The notes beneath the pieces are model-generated. The model was not told the origin of the DNA. It made no database searches and saw nothing but the letters and a program-made list of their open reading frames with translations. A stretch of 64,000 nt of DNA from Cyathus striatus (taxonomy: Eukaryota; Basidiomycota; Agaricomycetes; Agaricales; Nidulariaceae). Within the stretch, counting starts at the first letter, position 1, and every line of letters begins with the position of its first letter. The position numbers were made by a program, and so were the translations under genes. Where the stretch lies: NCBI GenBank assembly GCA_025738555.1, contig JAOVFP010000015.1:558001-622000 (forward strand), written 5' to 3'. Of this stretch, positions 37,078 to 48,785 are shown piece after piece.

Positions 37078-40000
37078 ATGGACACACGCGAACATCGCTT
37101 TCTTGGCTCTCATCTAACGCAAAACAACCAGAGCATCGATTTAGGTGTTAGTATATCCGAGGCGGGTCTTCCAACTCCCCATGACTTGCACACCAGAAAG
37201 GTGCAGGACGATGCCCTTGAAGTGCTCAACTACAATTCGAGACGAATTAACGTTGAAGGGGAACTGGAAAAGTGGGATAAAATGTATATATCAATCAGGT
37301 TAAGTTTGCTCGTAGTTGGAGGGCCTGCAAATAAATCATCTGGCAAGAAATGCGTAGAACATATCTCCAAGTTCTTCGACATTTTCGAAGGGCTCTCGGA
37401 CGTACATTTTATCGCAGCCAGTTTGTCTATCTGCTTTTCATGCTACGATGGTTCTAACAGAGACTATTCATTCGGTAGTTGTCATATCATCGCTAAAGGC
37501 GCTACTTAACTTGTTTAAAAATTATTTTGAGATGGATACCCAAATTTTGCTTGTCTTGGTGTCTGCAACTGATGTTATGCGTATTATTGTTGAGTGGGTT
37601 GCGCTCTTTATCGCATTTAGATCATACTATTAATTCGAATGTCACATTAGTATACGAAACCATCATATCAGCGAGCACCTTCAACATCAGCTCGTTATAG
37701 AACGAGATCGTATCAGGGAAACAACGAAATATTTTGGGAATATTATTGATACATTCTATAAAGATCGGAATTACTTAAGTGAGATTTTAATCAATTTGTA
37801 TTAATTACTCTCTAATGACGTTTCAGAGAGGCTTTTCAAGACCGGAGAATTGATAGAAAAGCTTAAAAAAATCATATCAGAATATGACAACCACAAAGAC
37901 AATATTCGAACGCTGCTTGATACTGATACCAACCTAGGTGTTCAGAGTATCAACAAGAAATTAGGGGGTTTGGCGGAGAATTTGGATAGATTAGAGCGAT
38001 TGGTTTCCGGCGAAACCGACTTCCGAAAAAAAGCATATGAACTTCGTATCGACCTTAACGATCAAGAGAGTCTACTTAAACTTGATGGGGAAACAAAAAT
38101 TAAGCTACTAAATATTATAAATCGGGGTGATCTAGGAGATCAAAAGTCTAAGGTAAGTGCATCACAGCTATTGCCATACATTTAAGATTAATGATATAAA
38201 CAGGAGCTACAGAGTAAGGAGAAAGAGTCTCGAGATTCGAGTGCCATAGACCAATTCGATGAAATGGTGAAAGGCATAAAGGTATCATTCGAAAAGATGT
38301 GTGAAGAAAATGCAGATAGGTTTACCTCTAAGCTCGCTTACCAAACCAAAAAAATCGAGGATTCAATTTTTAATGCCAAGGCCGAAATTGTAGGAGAGAT
38401 TAGGAATTTGAAAGGTCCATACATGCGCCTTAAACACAAAGTATTCCTAAACTTTCATGAATAATATTATATTCTAATTATATTCCATATCAGGAATTAC
38501 GAAAGATCTGGGAAGAAATGGTACGCTCATATTCTGAAGTGATGAGTGTATTCAGCGGGTGATAGTTCCATTAACAGGGCTGGGTATTTTGCGTCAAAAA
38601 CAAACATTTCGGGATGGCCTTAATTGAATATTTTCTCGATCATTTTACGTCTTCAAATGAAATCCGCAAAGAGGATAATGAGCCCGTTGAGAACAAAGAG
38701 ATGGGTGGCAATGAAGATATTTCCGAATCTTATCATCAAAAGACTTGGACCTTGTTTTATCTAACTAGATTCGCGGAAGATATATCATTTGCAATCGACG
38801 TAGACCGCACTGGCTTCATAAGGATCAGCGAGGCGAATAATTTTACAGACGACATGCCCATTACTTGGAGTTTAGCAGAATGGTGTGTATACCACGGAAT
38901 AGGTATGTGTAAACCCCATTATCTCTAAGAATAAGTTGATACTACATATTTACAGGCTGGCGTTTCGAGCAAATACTCTATCAGGAACGAATATATCAAT
39001 TAGTCGAGGCCTGTATTCATCAAACCATGAGAGGTATTGCGTAATAATGCTATGCTCCTCACTTTTACTTATGGACCTTATTATGTACTAGTTTTGCCGA
39101 AGAATCGTTCCGAAGTTGCTTTTACGTCGTACGAATTTACAGGGCTGCTCACCCTTGCGAAAGGACCGTTACCGCCAAACATTGACATTTGGGACCAGCT
39201 AAAATCTTTGGTCTATAGCTACGCTAAGACAAAAGATGCTGTTCTCCGTGAAAAGTTGCATGAGTTTAATTACACTGTTGATGCTGAAAATACTATTCGA
39301 GTACTCGGGAACGAGAAGGGGTTGGAGACGGTGACATTTAAAATTCCCACCATAAAATTATGAATCTAACGGCCCATTTTTATAGTATGTATTGCAGTTG
39401 TTCACGCTTTTGCTTGAAAACTGGTTGAGTTTTCTGTATGATGCAGAGCATGCAGTGATTAAGCGGGAAGATCTGGACAGAGTTTCAACCAACTTTCAAA
39501 ATTTGGACAATATGCTTTACGGCCAAATGAAAGGTAAGCATTATATCTTTCACTGCCATCAGTAACGTAGTAAATCACTGCATTGCTATTATAGATATTT
39601 TAAGTGAGCATCGCACAGGTACCATGCGAAATCACAGCATATTTCAGGTGTACGGCGGTCTTTATCGTCTGTACATTGAATTATTTTTACCTGATTCCGA
39701 CGGGTCCAGCTCTAACATAGCCGACCCCAGTCCGGATTACGATGAAATGGACTCATATAACATATTTTCAAACGAAGTTCTGCAGGAGTTTCCACTTCCA
39801 GCCAAAAGCATCAATTATAGTCCGGCTAATTCCGACAATGATGCGGACGGTCCCATTGGAGAGCAGTTTGCGTCGATATGCCATTGGTACGACTCATTAT
39901 TTTTGATAGAAAAGTTATATTTAAATCATAATCCAAAGGTCTGCAAGATGTGATCTTGACGAACTTGAGAATACCACTCATTTAAATGGAAGTGCTTGTT

Positions 40001-40874
40001 ATACATGCCTTGAGTGTCAAGGTAGGTGAAGAAACGATTACTTGCATTACTATTCGAATTTATCAATCCCCTGGCTACAGACTTCGATCTATGTGCCGTG
40101 TGTCTAAAGCGTCCAAACAGTGAAGTGTCGATACTCGGTCACGATCCAAAGCATCATATGTTGAAGCACTATTACGACATTCAAAGAACGTTACTACAAT
40201 ATTGGACAAAAGAAATTGCGAAGACGCGTTTGAAACAGTTTGAGGCTCATCGTGATGATTTTAAAGTTTGGAGACGGCCGATGGTATGCAAGCATACTGG
40301 ATGCAATAGAACTATTGCAGTCACGGATGTCGCATTTATTTGTCTACAACAGAACTGCCAGTGTCAGTTGACCTCCTTTATCTTTTAATGTTCGAGGTTT
40401 ATCTCACCTACGTTAATAGCTTATTATTTCTGCGAGAATTGTGAATCGGGGATGTCGGAGATAACCAAGAAAACGAGTATTCCTGATCCTCTGCCACCAA
40501 TTATGGATGATAAGCACCATTGGTGGCACACAATACTATTGGTTCCCCCGCCTGATGTCGAATTGGAGACAAAGGATTGTGCATCTCGGGACAAACTGGA
40601 GGGAGTTCTAAAGACTGGTGAAGCAGCTCTACTAGATAACGAACCAGAGCCGGAGGAAGTTATCAAACGAATGGATTCCGATCTCGAGAGCATAAAGAAT
40701 AAGATTGAGGAGATGGATGTTATGGCAGCGGTATTCAGAGAATTATGTTCTAAGCTGCATCTTGGTGGATTATTTTACGGAACTGCCTTGTTCTGGCTTC
40801 TCGCTCGATACATTCCACCATTATATTTCGCGCTCCTTTTCGGTTCTGTTTACTTTATCTATCGAAGTGAATGA
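37078..40874 (+). CDS. EF-hand/ZZ-type zinc-finger tail-anchored protein, copy 2 (14 exons)
   Basis: Proposed join: 37078-37420, 37479-37593, 37651-37778, 37827-38152, 38204-38440, 38494-38520, 38578-38902, 38956-39033, 39092-39330, 39386-39533, 39595-39886, 39939-40021, 40081-40362, 40420-40874, giving 1025 aa. Exons of 115, 128, 27 and 78 nt match copy 1 exactly. The EF-hand loop DVDRTGFIRISE is at 466-477. The ZZ-like finger at about 754-820 has only one Cys in its first pair (RCDLDE) but keeps CLEC and DFDLCAVC. The second Cys cluster, HHWWHTILLVPP, the coiled coil and the final ARYIPPLYFAL membrane segment are all present. One intron of copy 1 (between its exons 11 and 12) is absent here, and the corresponding 29 nt reads through in frame. 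Function is unknown; calcium-linked membrane scaffolding is inference. Confidence 0.87.
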
Positions 40875-41489
40875 AAATGAGGTGCGTAAGCGATCTTCGT
40901 CTATGGAGTTCAACCACTGAAATCGGATTAGGCATAGCAAGCCGGGCAGCCCACTGGACACACCCCGCATATGCCGCTCATGCTGTTCGATATACTTTCA
41001 TATTTTCTTAGTTCGGGCTTGTAGTATATAACTAGTGTCTGTCGTGTCGTATACTCGTGCTTTCTCTTTATCTATACTTAATGAGTGTGAGCATGTCATC
41101 GTGTGGGATGCACATGTGAACGGTCTTCGTTCTGCGACTCATTGTAGGCTGTACAGTGCAATTGGTTCATTGTGTTTAAATGATAATAAAGTTCCTTCCA
41201 AGATTTTCTACGAAAAGTACCCCAATTATAGGCTCATCAAATCCCCTCCCACGATTTCACGTGGTCTATACCACGAAACGTGAGAGGGGCTTAGACGAAA
41301 GTAGGGAAAGTGAAGGGCAATGTAAAATCACGACCTAAATTGCACTGTAGCCTTGGGTTCGATTCCGTTGCACGCCGTTAATAGAAATAATTTGGTCCCT
41401 GCTATTAAAGCTACATTCTCATGTAATTATTACAAAATTATAGTGTGTATTGACTTCATGGTAGCCTTATAAACCCTAAGGCCGGCTGT
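40875..41489. other. Intergenic region with an imperfect hairpin
   Basis: At 41243-41290 the sequence folds back on itself (CCCCTCCCACG... against ...CGTGAGAGGGG, with a CGTGGT/ACCACG inner stem). At about 41090-41210 a remnant similar to 9020-9110 is found. A tRNA B-box-like GGGTTCGATTCC at 41355 has no supporting fold. No gene is seen. Confidence 0.4.
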
Positions 41490-42763
41490 CGCCAGCAAAG
41501 CCCACTACCAGTATACAGGTCTTGGCACTCAACTAGGTTACCAGATCTGTGTTTCCTGATGAATGCAACTGCCTGTAATATCAATCACTATCATCACACA
41601 TTAACTGAGCTGCCTGAAAAGTCTCTCTGTTGATAGCTTGAATTGGCACACCCACACAGTGACAGAGCAAGGGAGAGTGAGATTGACAGCACATCCTTGC
41701 TAACAAGGGTAAGTAGCAAATGTCATCCAATCCACCTCAAGAGCTCACATGTTCAGCTTGAAATGCCATTGAATGAGATATATAAAATCAAAAGTAGAAA
41801 AGTACTCAGAGGTGACTGCAGTACTTATCCACTGTAGTTGGCTCAAGCATAGCACTAGTCATAAGATAGGCCTTATACATAAGTACTGTATGAATCCAAT
41901 CATTTGGGTGGTCAACCAGTTGGCAGTCATGCACACACATCATGCACCTGTTCTGCTGTACTGAAATTTGGTCCAAGTCATGCATCACAAATGAAAATGC
42001 CAAACAGTTAAACCATGACATATTCAGGTGCCAGTATATTTTCAGATTAATAACTAGTTTATGGGCATTTTTTCTTCTCTGAAAGCTATTTCTTGATAGA
42101 TTATAATGTTCTGTACTTCTACAAGTAAAATTCATGCACTAATTCAAATATTTGACTAGCTTGAGTGCTCAAAATGCTAAAAATTCTAATACTATCACTG
42201 CCCTAGAGATTATAGATTTTTGAACACAATTCTACACAGATCGCGATAGCACTTGGCACAAGTTTACATCAGTATATAAACATAAATATTTTAAATTTGC
42301 AGGGGATTACACGAAGAATTGCAGTAGCTACATGTAAAATGACAATGAAATTTTTATGAAATCTGAGGAGGAGCCAGACTGGAAGCCAGATCAGGCCAGA
42401 TCGTTTGCACATATGGGCACAATATTTTCACAGGTATATTGTATGGACTTTGATAACACATTTACGAAGTAATTATGAGACTACCTATATTTAATGGAAA
42501 TAAAATAAAGGAAGAATGAGGTGGGGTGGTTTGGAGCGTGACAAGCATGATTATTTCAAGCTCTGCCTGAACATGTATAAACCAAGCCAACCTGGCAAAA
42601 TGACTAGCGCGACACGACACCTGTGATGAGAATCTACTGCCATGCCCACACCCACCACCACTTATCCTTGCAGAACCATCACAGTACTAGCAGCCTCATT
42701 TTCCCACTCAGCAACATTACCATCATGAGTCTCATTACTACCACATACCTTCACATAATTACC
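41490..42763. other. CpG-poor insertion-like region beside the truncated oxygenase
   Basis: CG dinucleotides almost vanish between about 41500 and 42600, unlike the flanks. Its right edge coincides with the point where the oxygenase reading frame loses similarity to its family (about 42786). Ends and target duplications could not be fixed. Confidence 0.35.
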
Positions 42764-43398
42764 CTAGTAGTAACAGTGGCCACTTTTACCAAAACCAGAA
42801 GGAAGGCCTAGTTTATCATTGAGCACATCAAGGATGGTGTTATTGACCTCGAGGGACTTTTGAACGAAAGGTTTGATTGTGGTGTCCATGCGGTTGTTTA
42901 CTGTGGGTGGGTAGGACCGGTGGGCTTGTGATGGCCAGGCGAGTGCGTCGTCTTTAGATACGTTTATGAATTCGACGTTGTCGAGGGTTCCGGCTGCGTC
43001 TACTGCGTTGGCACCGGCTTTCTTGTATCTGCGTTGGGGTTTGGTAAGCGTGCATGTGGATGGTTGGAGAGGGACGCACCCGAATGACAACCCATCGTCC
43101 CCTTGTTCAAACTTTATCTTCTCTTCCAGTGGCAGATCCATGGTCTCAGCTCCCATATTGAACATTTCGTTGACCTCTTCGTCAACTCCATGATTCTTAA
43201 GACTGTATATGATTGTCAGAGGTCAAGTCCTACGTCATTAAGACATGTCGCTTACTACCAAAACCCTAGCTTATTAGATGCCTCCCACAAGCGAGCGATT
43301 TCATTCGCATCTCGAGATTTGATGAGCTCGAAGTCGATGACGAGCAGTGGGTGTGTGGGAACATCGTCTGGGAAAGGCGGTAAGGTGGTCGCAGGCAT
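42764..43398 (-). pseudogene. 2OG-Fe(II) oxygenase (isopenicillin-N-synthase-like), N-terminal domain only
   Basis: Minus-strand exons 43256-43398, 43080-43202 and 42764-43028 join with GT-AG introns in frame. The protein starts MPATTLPPFPDDVPTHPLLV and continues with LWEASNKLGFWYLKNHG, MFNMGAETMDLPLEEK, KFEQGDDGLSFGYKKAGAN, VEFINVSKDDALAWP and LNDKLGLP, matching the non-haem dioxygenase N-terminal domain of fungal IPNS-like oxygenases. It then ends in unrelated residues and a stop. The double-stranded beta-helix core with the HxD...H iron ligands is missing, so it cannot be a working dioxygenase. The upstream 43399-43788 shows no gene. Confidence 0.8.
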
Positions 43399-43788
43399 TT
43401 TGTGGGTTCGGTTCTTCCCAGTACGCATACTAGGGGGCTTTTATGTACCCCCCACATGTGATCTGACGTTACTTGTGGTGTTAAGTTTAGAACGTGTAGA
43501 ATTGGATTCCCAATTTCCCAGCACGTTGAGTAAGAATGAAACGCTCCGTGGGGATACTCTGCCTTTGGAGGAAACTTTATGTGCTTCCTGGTAAGAGTAG
43601 TAACTTCGAGGTTAATCATATCAGACTGATGTTCTAGAGTATCTATATTTATCTAAGAGGTAAGAGCTTAGCGCTCAGATATCGGAAGGTATAGACTTGA
43701 AGTAACATCACAGTCTTTGGTAAACTTACTTGACCCCGTCTGTTTGCGATCTCCACCATTTCCATCTAGCTGAACGAACAACAAACGG

Positions 43789-44127
43789 TCACATTCCGTT
43801 GTGTACATGTCGTGTCAGTACGCTAGTAGGATGCAAAGCCGATGTTTTGGTAGCTGGAATGAGAACCAGGGGGTCTTCGTGCTTCTGAGGTACACTTTGT
43901 GACCCGGAGTCGACTATAGACTCGCAGGAGAGGGAAAACGACATTATATCTTTTATGAGGGTACCGCCAACTGCAGGCCAATGCGCTACAAGCTCCCGAT
44001 GAGCGCTTTCAAGCTTTTCTAAATCGAGAACGCCAGAGACGACGAGACCTACGAACACGCCGCATTGCTTTGGTATGTTGTTGTTAGATTTGAGCGAGTA
44101 TGTCGCGAGGAATGTCGATGAGACCAT
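43789..44127 (-). pseudogene. Acyltransferase N-terminal fragment
   Basis: The minus-strand frame begins at ATG 44127 and encodes FLATYSLKSNNN, VFVGLVVSGVLDLEKLESAH, RELVAHWPAVGGTLI, clearly homologous to the start of the acyltransferases at 61008 and 62288. Similarity fades after about 90 residues. The HxxxD motif and second exon are absent. It occupies the acyltransferase position of block 2. Confidence 0.75.
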
Positions 44128-44189
44128 GGCCGTCCGGCGCGTCCTTACGTTGAGCACGCCGGACTCCGGAGACGAGTCACGACGTCACT

Positions 44190-45880
44190 AGCACACCACA
44201 GTACTTGGGATAGACGAAGTTTGAGTGGGCACGGCCCCCGTATGTCGACGTGGATGGGTACCCGCCCATCGTGGGTAACGATGAGGACGGGACTGGCGCG
44301 TGAAATCAACGTGAAATCGTGATGGAGCGAATGGAAGCCTAGAATTGGCCTCGGGGGGGACGAAAACTGACACCATACACGGTGTAAAGGCGCCGGATGA
44401 ATGAACACCCGCGTCAATATTTACACGGTGTAACTTTCGAGAGGAAATAAAAATGTTATTCTTTAATTACGTAACTTGACTTAACATACTATAAGTTATA
44501 ATGTTTTTTAAAATGCAGTCAAAATTAAGTCAAAATGTAACAGTACTTACTTTGTTGGTCCGTTGAACGGTTTATCTTCTCCACGTATCTACAATCTAAC
44601 TGCATTCTGCACATGAGTTTGTACTCTGTTTTCCTGCCACTCTGAGGCCATGAACACTGCTATTCGGTGTTGATTCAGTGTCGCACTTTTTTGTGACCAT
44701 GCAAATTGACCAACTCAATTTGAACAGTCAAAATTCAAAGGCTGGCTGGGCTTTGTTGGTCTTGCTTGAGTCTTACCTCCATTAGTGTGCGAGTCTGATA
44801 CTCCTATGCTGAATGAGAATGCTGCCTCTCCGTCTGCAGGGTGCAAGCAAGGTGTAGTAGTGGTCAAACATTTACTGTCGAGCTGTTGGTACACTCTCGC
44901 GCTGGCACATTGGTACCTTTCAAGGCCTCTGCTTCGTTCTCGGTACCTCTGCTTCATTTGAAAGGTCTCAACTTCGTTCTCAAGGTCTGAAGTATTCTCA
45001 TTCAGTTTTAAAGCCTCCCTTTCGTTCTGAATATCTCTACTTCATTTTAAAGGTCTTTGCTTAATAGTTATCAAGATCTCTGGTTCATTTTTAAGCTCTA
45101 GACTGTATGCTTCGTTCGAGAGGATTCTATTTCGTTTTGAGGGCTTTTGTTTCATTCCAAACTTATCCATGCTGAGACTGCCGGGACGACGGTACCGTAT
45201 GTCTCTCGCGCTGGGACACTGGCACCCGATCCCACACCAGCTTCACCGCCATACTCGCACGTTGCGCTGGCTCTCGTGCTGTGGTTCTAACAGTCCCAGA
45301 ATCTTCACGCACTGGGACGCCGGCAGCGACCTCTCACGCGGCTTTGAATACATAGAAAAAATAAAAGTACAGCGCGAGAACTGAGCGCTGAACCAACTGA
45401 GTTGTGCAGTTATTGTTCTGTGTATTTGTAATATGTTAAGACTTACTTACATAATTAATGAATTACCTTTATTTTCCTTCGGAATTGCTGCAAGGTGTAA
45501 ATTTTAACTCGGCTTTTCATTCATCCGACGCTTTTTTGTTTCCGCACATTGGTGTATAGTGTCAGTTTTCGTCCCTACCCAATTGGCCTGGAACTTGGTA
45601 CATAATGTGGGTGTCACATGCTCGGTGTGCTGTGACAAGGCGCTTTTTTGTTTCGGGTGTAACAGCGCTTGGGATTCGTCTATGCTCTATCACCAACGAG
45701 TCATTGCCATTATGTAATGTAAATTTTACATTGTGTTTGACACGTCAAAACGACCTTTCCAAGTTTTCTAAGTAGGAGATGTACACCAATTTCTTGTTTT
45801 AATCAAACATTGGAAGATTGAACCTCTACGGCACTGAGATCCATGCGTTCAAAACTCAATTTATTGGCACAAGCACAATG
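44190..45880. repeat. Diverged duplicate of the Mau2 5' region, split by a TIR element
   Basis: 44190-44351 and 45581-45880 together align with 8820-9250 as listed for that feature. The ORF equivalent of the Mau2 N-terminus is not open here. Confidence 0.6.
44352..45580. mobile_element. 1,229-bp non-autonomous TIR element (GGACGAAAACTGACAC ends)
   Basis: It is flanked by a perfect 9-bp duplication AATTGGCCT (44343-44351, 45581-45589). The ends share GGGACGAAAACTGACAC plus a diverged TATACAC and a second inverted TCATTCATCCG. The interior holds repeated TTCGTT(C/T)T and (T/C)TTCATT pieces but no transposase. The paralogous sequence near 8930 is the empty site. The TIR resembles that of the element at 48786-50215. 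Confidence 0.85.
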
Positions 45881-47340
45881 TACCAGAGCAAAGTAATCAA
45901 ATATGCACCCCATTTGAAAGGTTGAAGACCACTAAAAGTTGTACATCCTACTGCGACTCAATGAAACCTTCAACGTTTCAACTCCTACCGGCAAGGATTA
46001 ATAGGACAGTGGTATCCGCGTCAGTCCGCTATAATGCATTTAAAGATGACCTTCTTCATTTTGCTTACAATACAAATGATAACTTTTCCTTGAACTATAG
46101 TATGTGTATGTATTTGTAACCTGTGTCTGTAGTCTTTAATTTGGTAACATAATATGAGTTGAATCAGCTTCAAAATACATACTACCTTTCACAGGTACGC
46201 ATATTTGGCGAAGTGGTAACCTATGTCACTGAAGGATATGCATTGAAGGGGATAAAACAAGTTTTGCTTGTAATAAAGGCCCAATTTCATCATATTCATG
46301 CGCTGGGGCACGCTTAATAAATCTCTTTTAAGTTTACAGACGCCAGGGACTGAAATAAACGATTCAAACCTTTTAGAAGCACTTGGAAGACACAATAGAA
46401 CTCAAATATCAACTCCTATAACCACGTATTGATAGGACAGTTGTAACCCACGCAAGTCAGCCGTAATGCATCTGCCGATTGCATCTGATAGATCTTTGTC
46501 AATTTCTTTTTGCTCACAATAATTACGATAGTGCCTTTCACTTTGGCAATTGAACTAGATTACTATCATACTTGTAGGTGATCATTAGTATAAATCAATG
46601 AATCCACTCTAAATCAAAGTACCGACCTTTTCATCCATCCCTCAATAGGACAGCGGTATCCTGTGTCTGTCCATTGAGGTGTGGATCCCAAAACCAACAA
46701 ATGTTTGTATTGCAATTTTTAGTAAATCTGAACAACTAATCAGATTCAAATACATATTACTTCACCCTTAGATTCTCTCTTAATGCATATTTCATCACGA
46801 TTCACCATGATTCATATACATTTTTTTACTAATGAAATTATAAGTTCGTCTTATTCAAATCCAGTGCTCTTATTGATCCCAATAAACCCAAATACTAACT
46901 TTAGCAACTAGGCAATAATAGGGCGGTGGTAACCTAACCTATATCAGTCCATTATGGTCCATGCAAACTGAGATGATTGAATGAATTATTTTGCTTGTGG
47001 TGAAAACCTATCGAATGTGCAGAATGTTCTTTCTAATCCAAATCGAAATATGTAACAATCTCCAGAAATATGCAGTGCTAGTAGTAACCTATATATATCT
47101 ACCGAGGTAGCCTTCCATAATTTATGGTGGGTATCACACCGTATGTAAGTATTGCTATCAGAGTATGCAGAACGAACTCCAAAATCGAATTATCTATCGT
47201 GTTTCGATCCCCCCTTAACGATTTATTATGAATTTATCAAGGTTATTTTACATTATGGGGGGTATTTAATGCACAGAATGACTCGTCACTCAGTGAACAA
47301 TATCCAAAGTACTTTGAAATCATATCCACTTCACCATTAA
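45881..47340. repeat. Degenerate dispersed repeat units, block 2 copy
   Basis: At least five units of the (A/T)ATAGGACAG(T/C)GGTA(A/T)CC type recur about every 200-270 bp, the first four aligned with those of 12080-12764. The first unit also aligns through its upstream flank with 10770-10848, bridging the hAT-like insertion of block 1. No gene is seen. Confidence 0.5.
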
Positions 47341-48496
47341 TGGTGCAGAGGTATACTGTGCCATCTAGCGATATCTGTTCACCGTAACGCGTAGTAACAA
47401 CTCAACGCAGATCGGATCATGTTCTCCTGTGCGATGGAGGCTGATTTCTGAGCGTATACACAAAGACATACAGCATTCTGTGATAGACTGAGTAGTCGTA
47501 TGGGCAGCATGGTTGGCTAGCACAACGGTACGTGCTAAGGACGAGGAGGCAGAAAATTAGGTGTGCCGTTTCTGCTGTCAAATTTGACTTTTTGACCTGG
47601 TTTCGTTACATTCGGAATCTTCGTCGCATCTTTCCCTGCAGATGTTGGAATGTGGCTCGATGTAGGATAAGGTCGTCGTGGGTGACGAGGACGGGACGGG
47701 CGCGTGGCGTGGCGTGGAGAAATAGTTATTGTGGGCGCTTTTGTGCATACGTACCGCATGACCGCGTGACAGACGTGATGCCTTGATGCGTGACGGAAGT
47801 TTTTCTGTCACATTCACTTGCACGCATCACCGCGTCACCGAGGTCTACAATGTCAACTTCTTGTTGACTTCTTGCGCTCTTCGCTATCCTCTTTTCTCTT
47901 ATCTCAATTATATTTTATGCCAATACGAACTCCGGTTTGTACAATGTGGCATCTCTTATCCATTTAAGTACTCCACTGACAAGCGCAAGCTCAGAATTGA
48001 GATATGTAAGTCGGCACTGGATCAGCGTCGAATCCACTGCTCGCCAGTGGCCACACATAAGGCTGGTTGCCAGAGTTACTTTCTAGATTAAAAATACATG
48101 CTCGCCCTTACTAGCTATTGGATCTACAGTAACTTTGAACTATCAGGATCTGTCACAGATGCCGAGTCTTCTTTGTAGGTCCTCGTAGATCATCTCCGAA
48201 TGTTCTTAAACTTCCATCTAAAGCATAGCCGATACTTTTACTATGGCTACACATTTTCAGAGGCGTATAACAAAAGTACATATACGCTCAAGCCACATAC
48301 ATACCTCGTGTCTACCAATCACCTCTCAAATTACTTCGAAAAAATGTTGAAAGACGTATGTACCAACCGACGTATCCGTGCCCGATTGTGGGCGACATGG
48401 CATCATTGGGTCAACAATACGGTCGAAGAATCACAATTGCAGCATATGATATCAGCAAATTTTCTCAGCCTGGTCCGGGCGCAATGTGGTATCCTT
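47341..48496. other. Intergenic region upstream of copy 3
   Basis: A short piece near 47640-47710 resembles the Mau2 leader (GTGGGTGACGA-GA-GGGACGGGCGCGTG). The part from about 48170 onward aligns with the upstream region of copy 2. No gene is recognised. Confidence 0.4.
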
Positions 48497-48505
48497 CTAT
48501 ATATC
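48497..48505 (+). promoter_or_regulatory. TATA box of EF-hand/ZZ copy 3
   Basis: CTATATATC within CCTTCTATATATC, about 75-80 nt upstream of ATG 48578, matches the element before copy 2. Confidence 0.45.
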
Positions 48506-48785
48506 ACCCAGGAATCTTCGAGGGTCACTGACTAACTTACTAAGATACCTTCTTCAGTGTTGCACCATATCGGGACCATGCCACCTCTAGTACATCACCC
48601 CCTCGGTTCTCATCCAAATCACAACGCTGAAAACGTAGACAGAGACATAGATATTGCTATATCGGATCTTACCATCTTCCCGAATCAAGATACTCCCATG
48701 GACCACCTTTATACCAGAAAGCTGCAGGAGCAAGCTCTTGTAGCGCTTAACTACAAGCACGACGTGGAAAGAGATATCGAGAAAT

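Noticed and set aside
41355..41366. GGGTTCGATTCC, a tRNA B-box-like motif, and a similar one near 57472-57490
   Set aside because: No A box at the right distance and no cloverleaf or acceptor stem; the second lies inside the CGTTGCC element.
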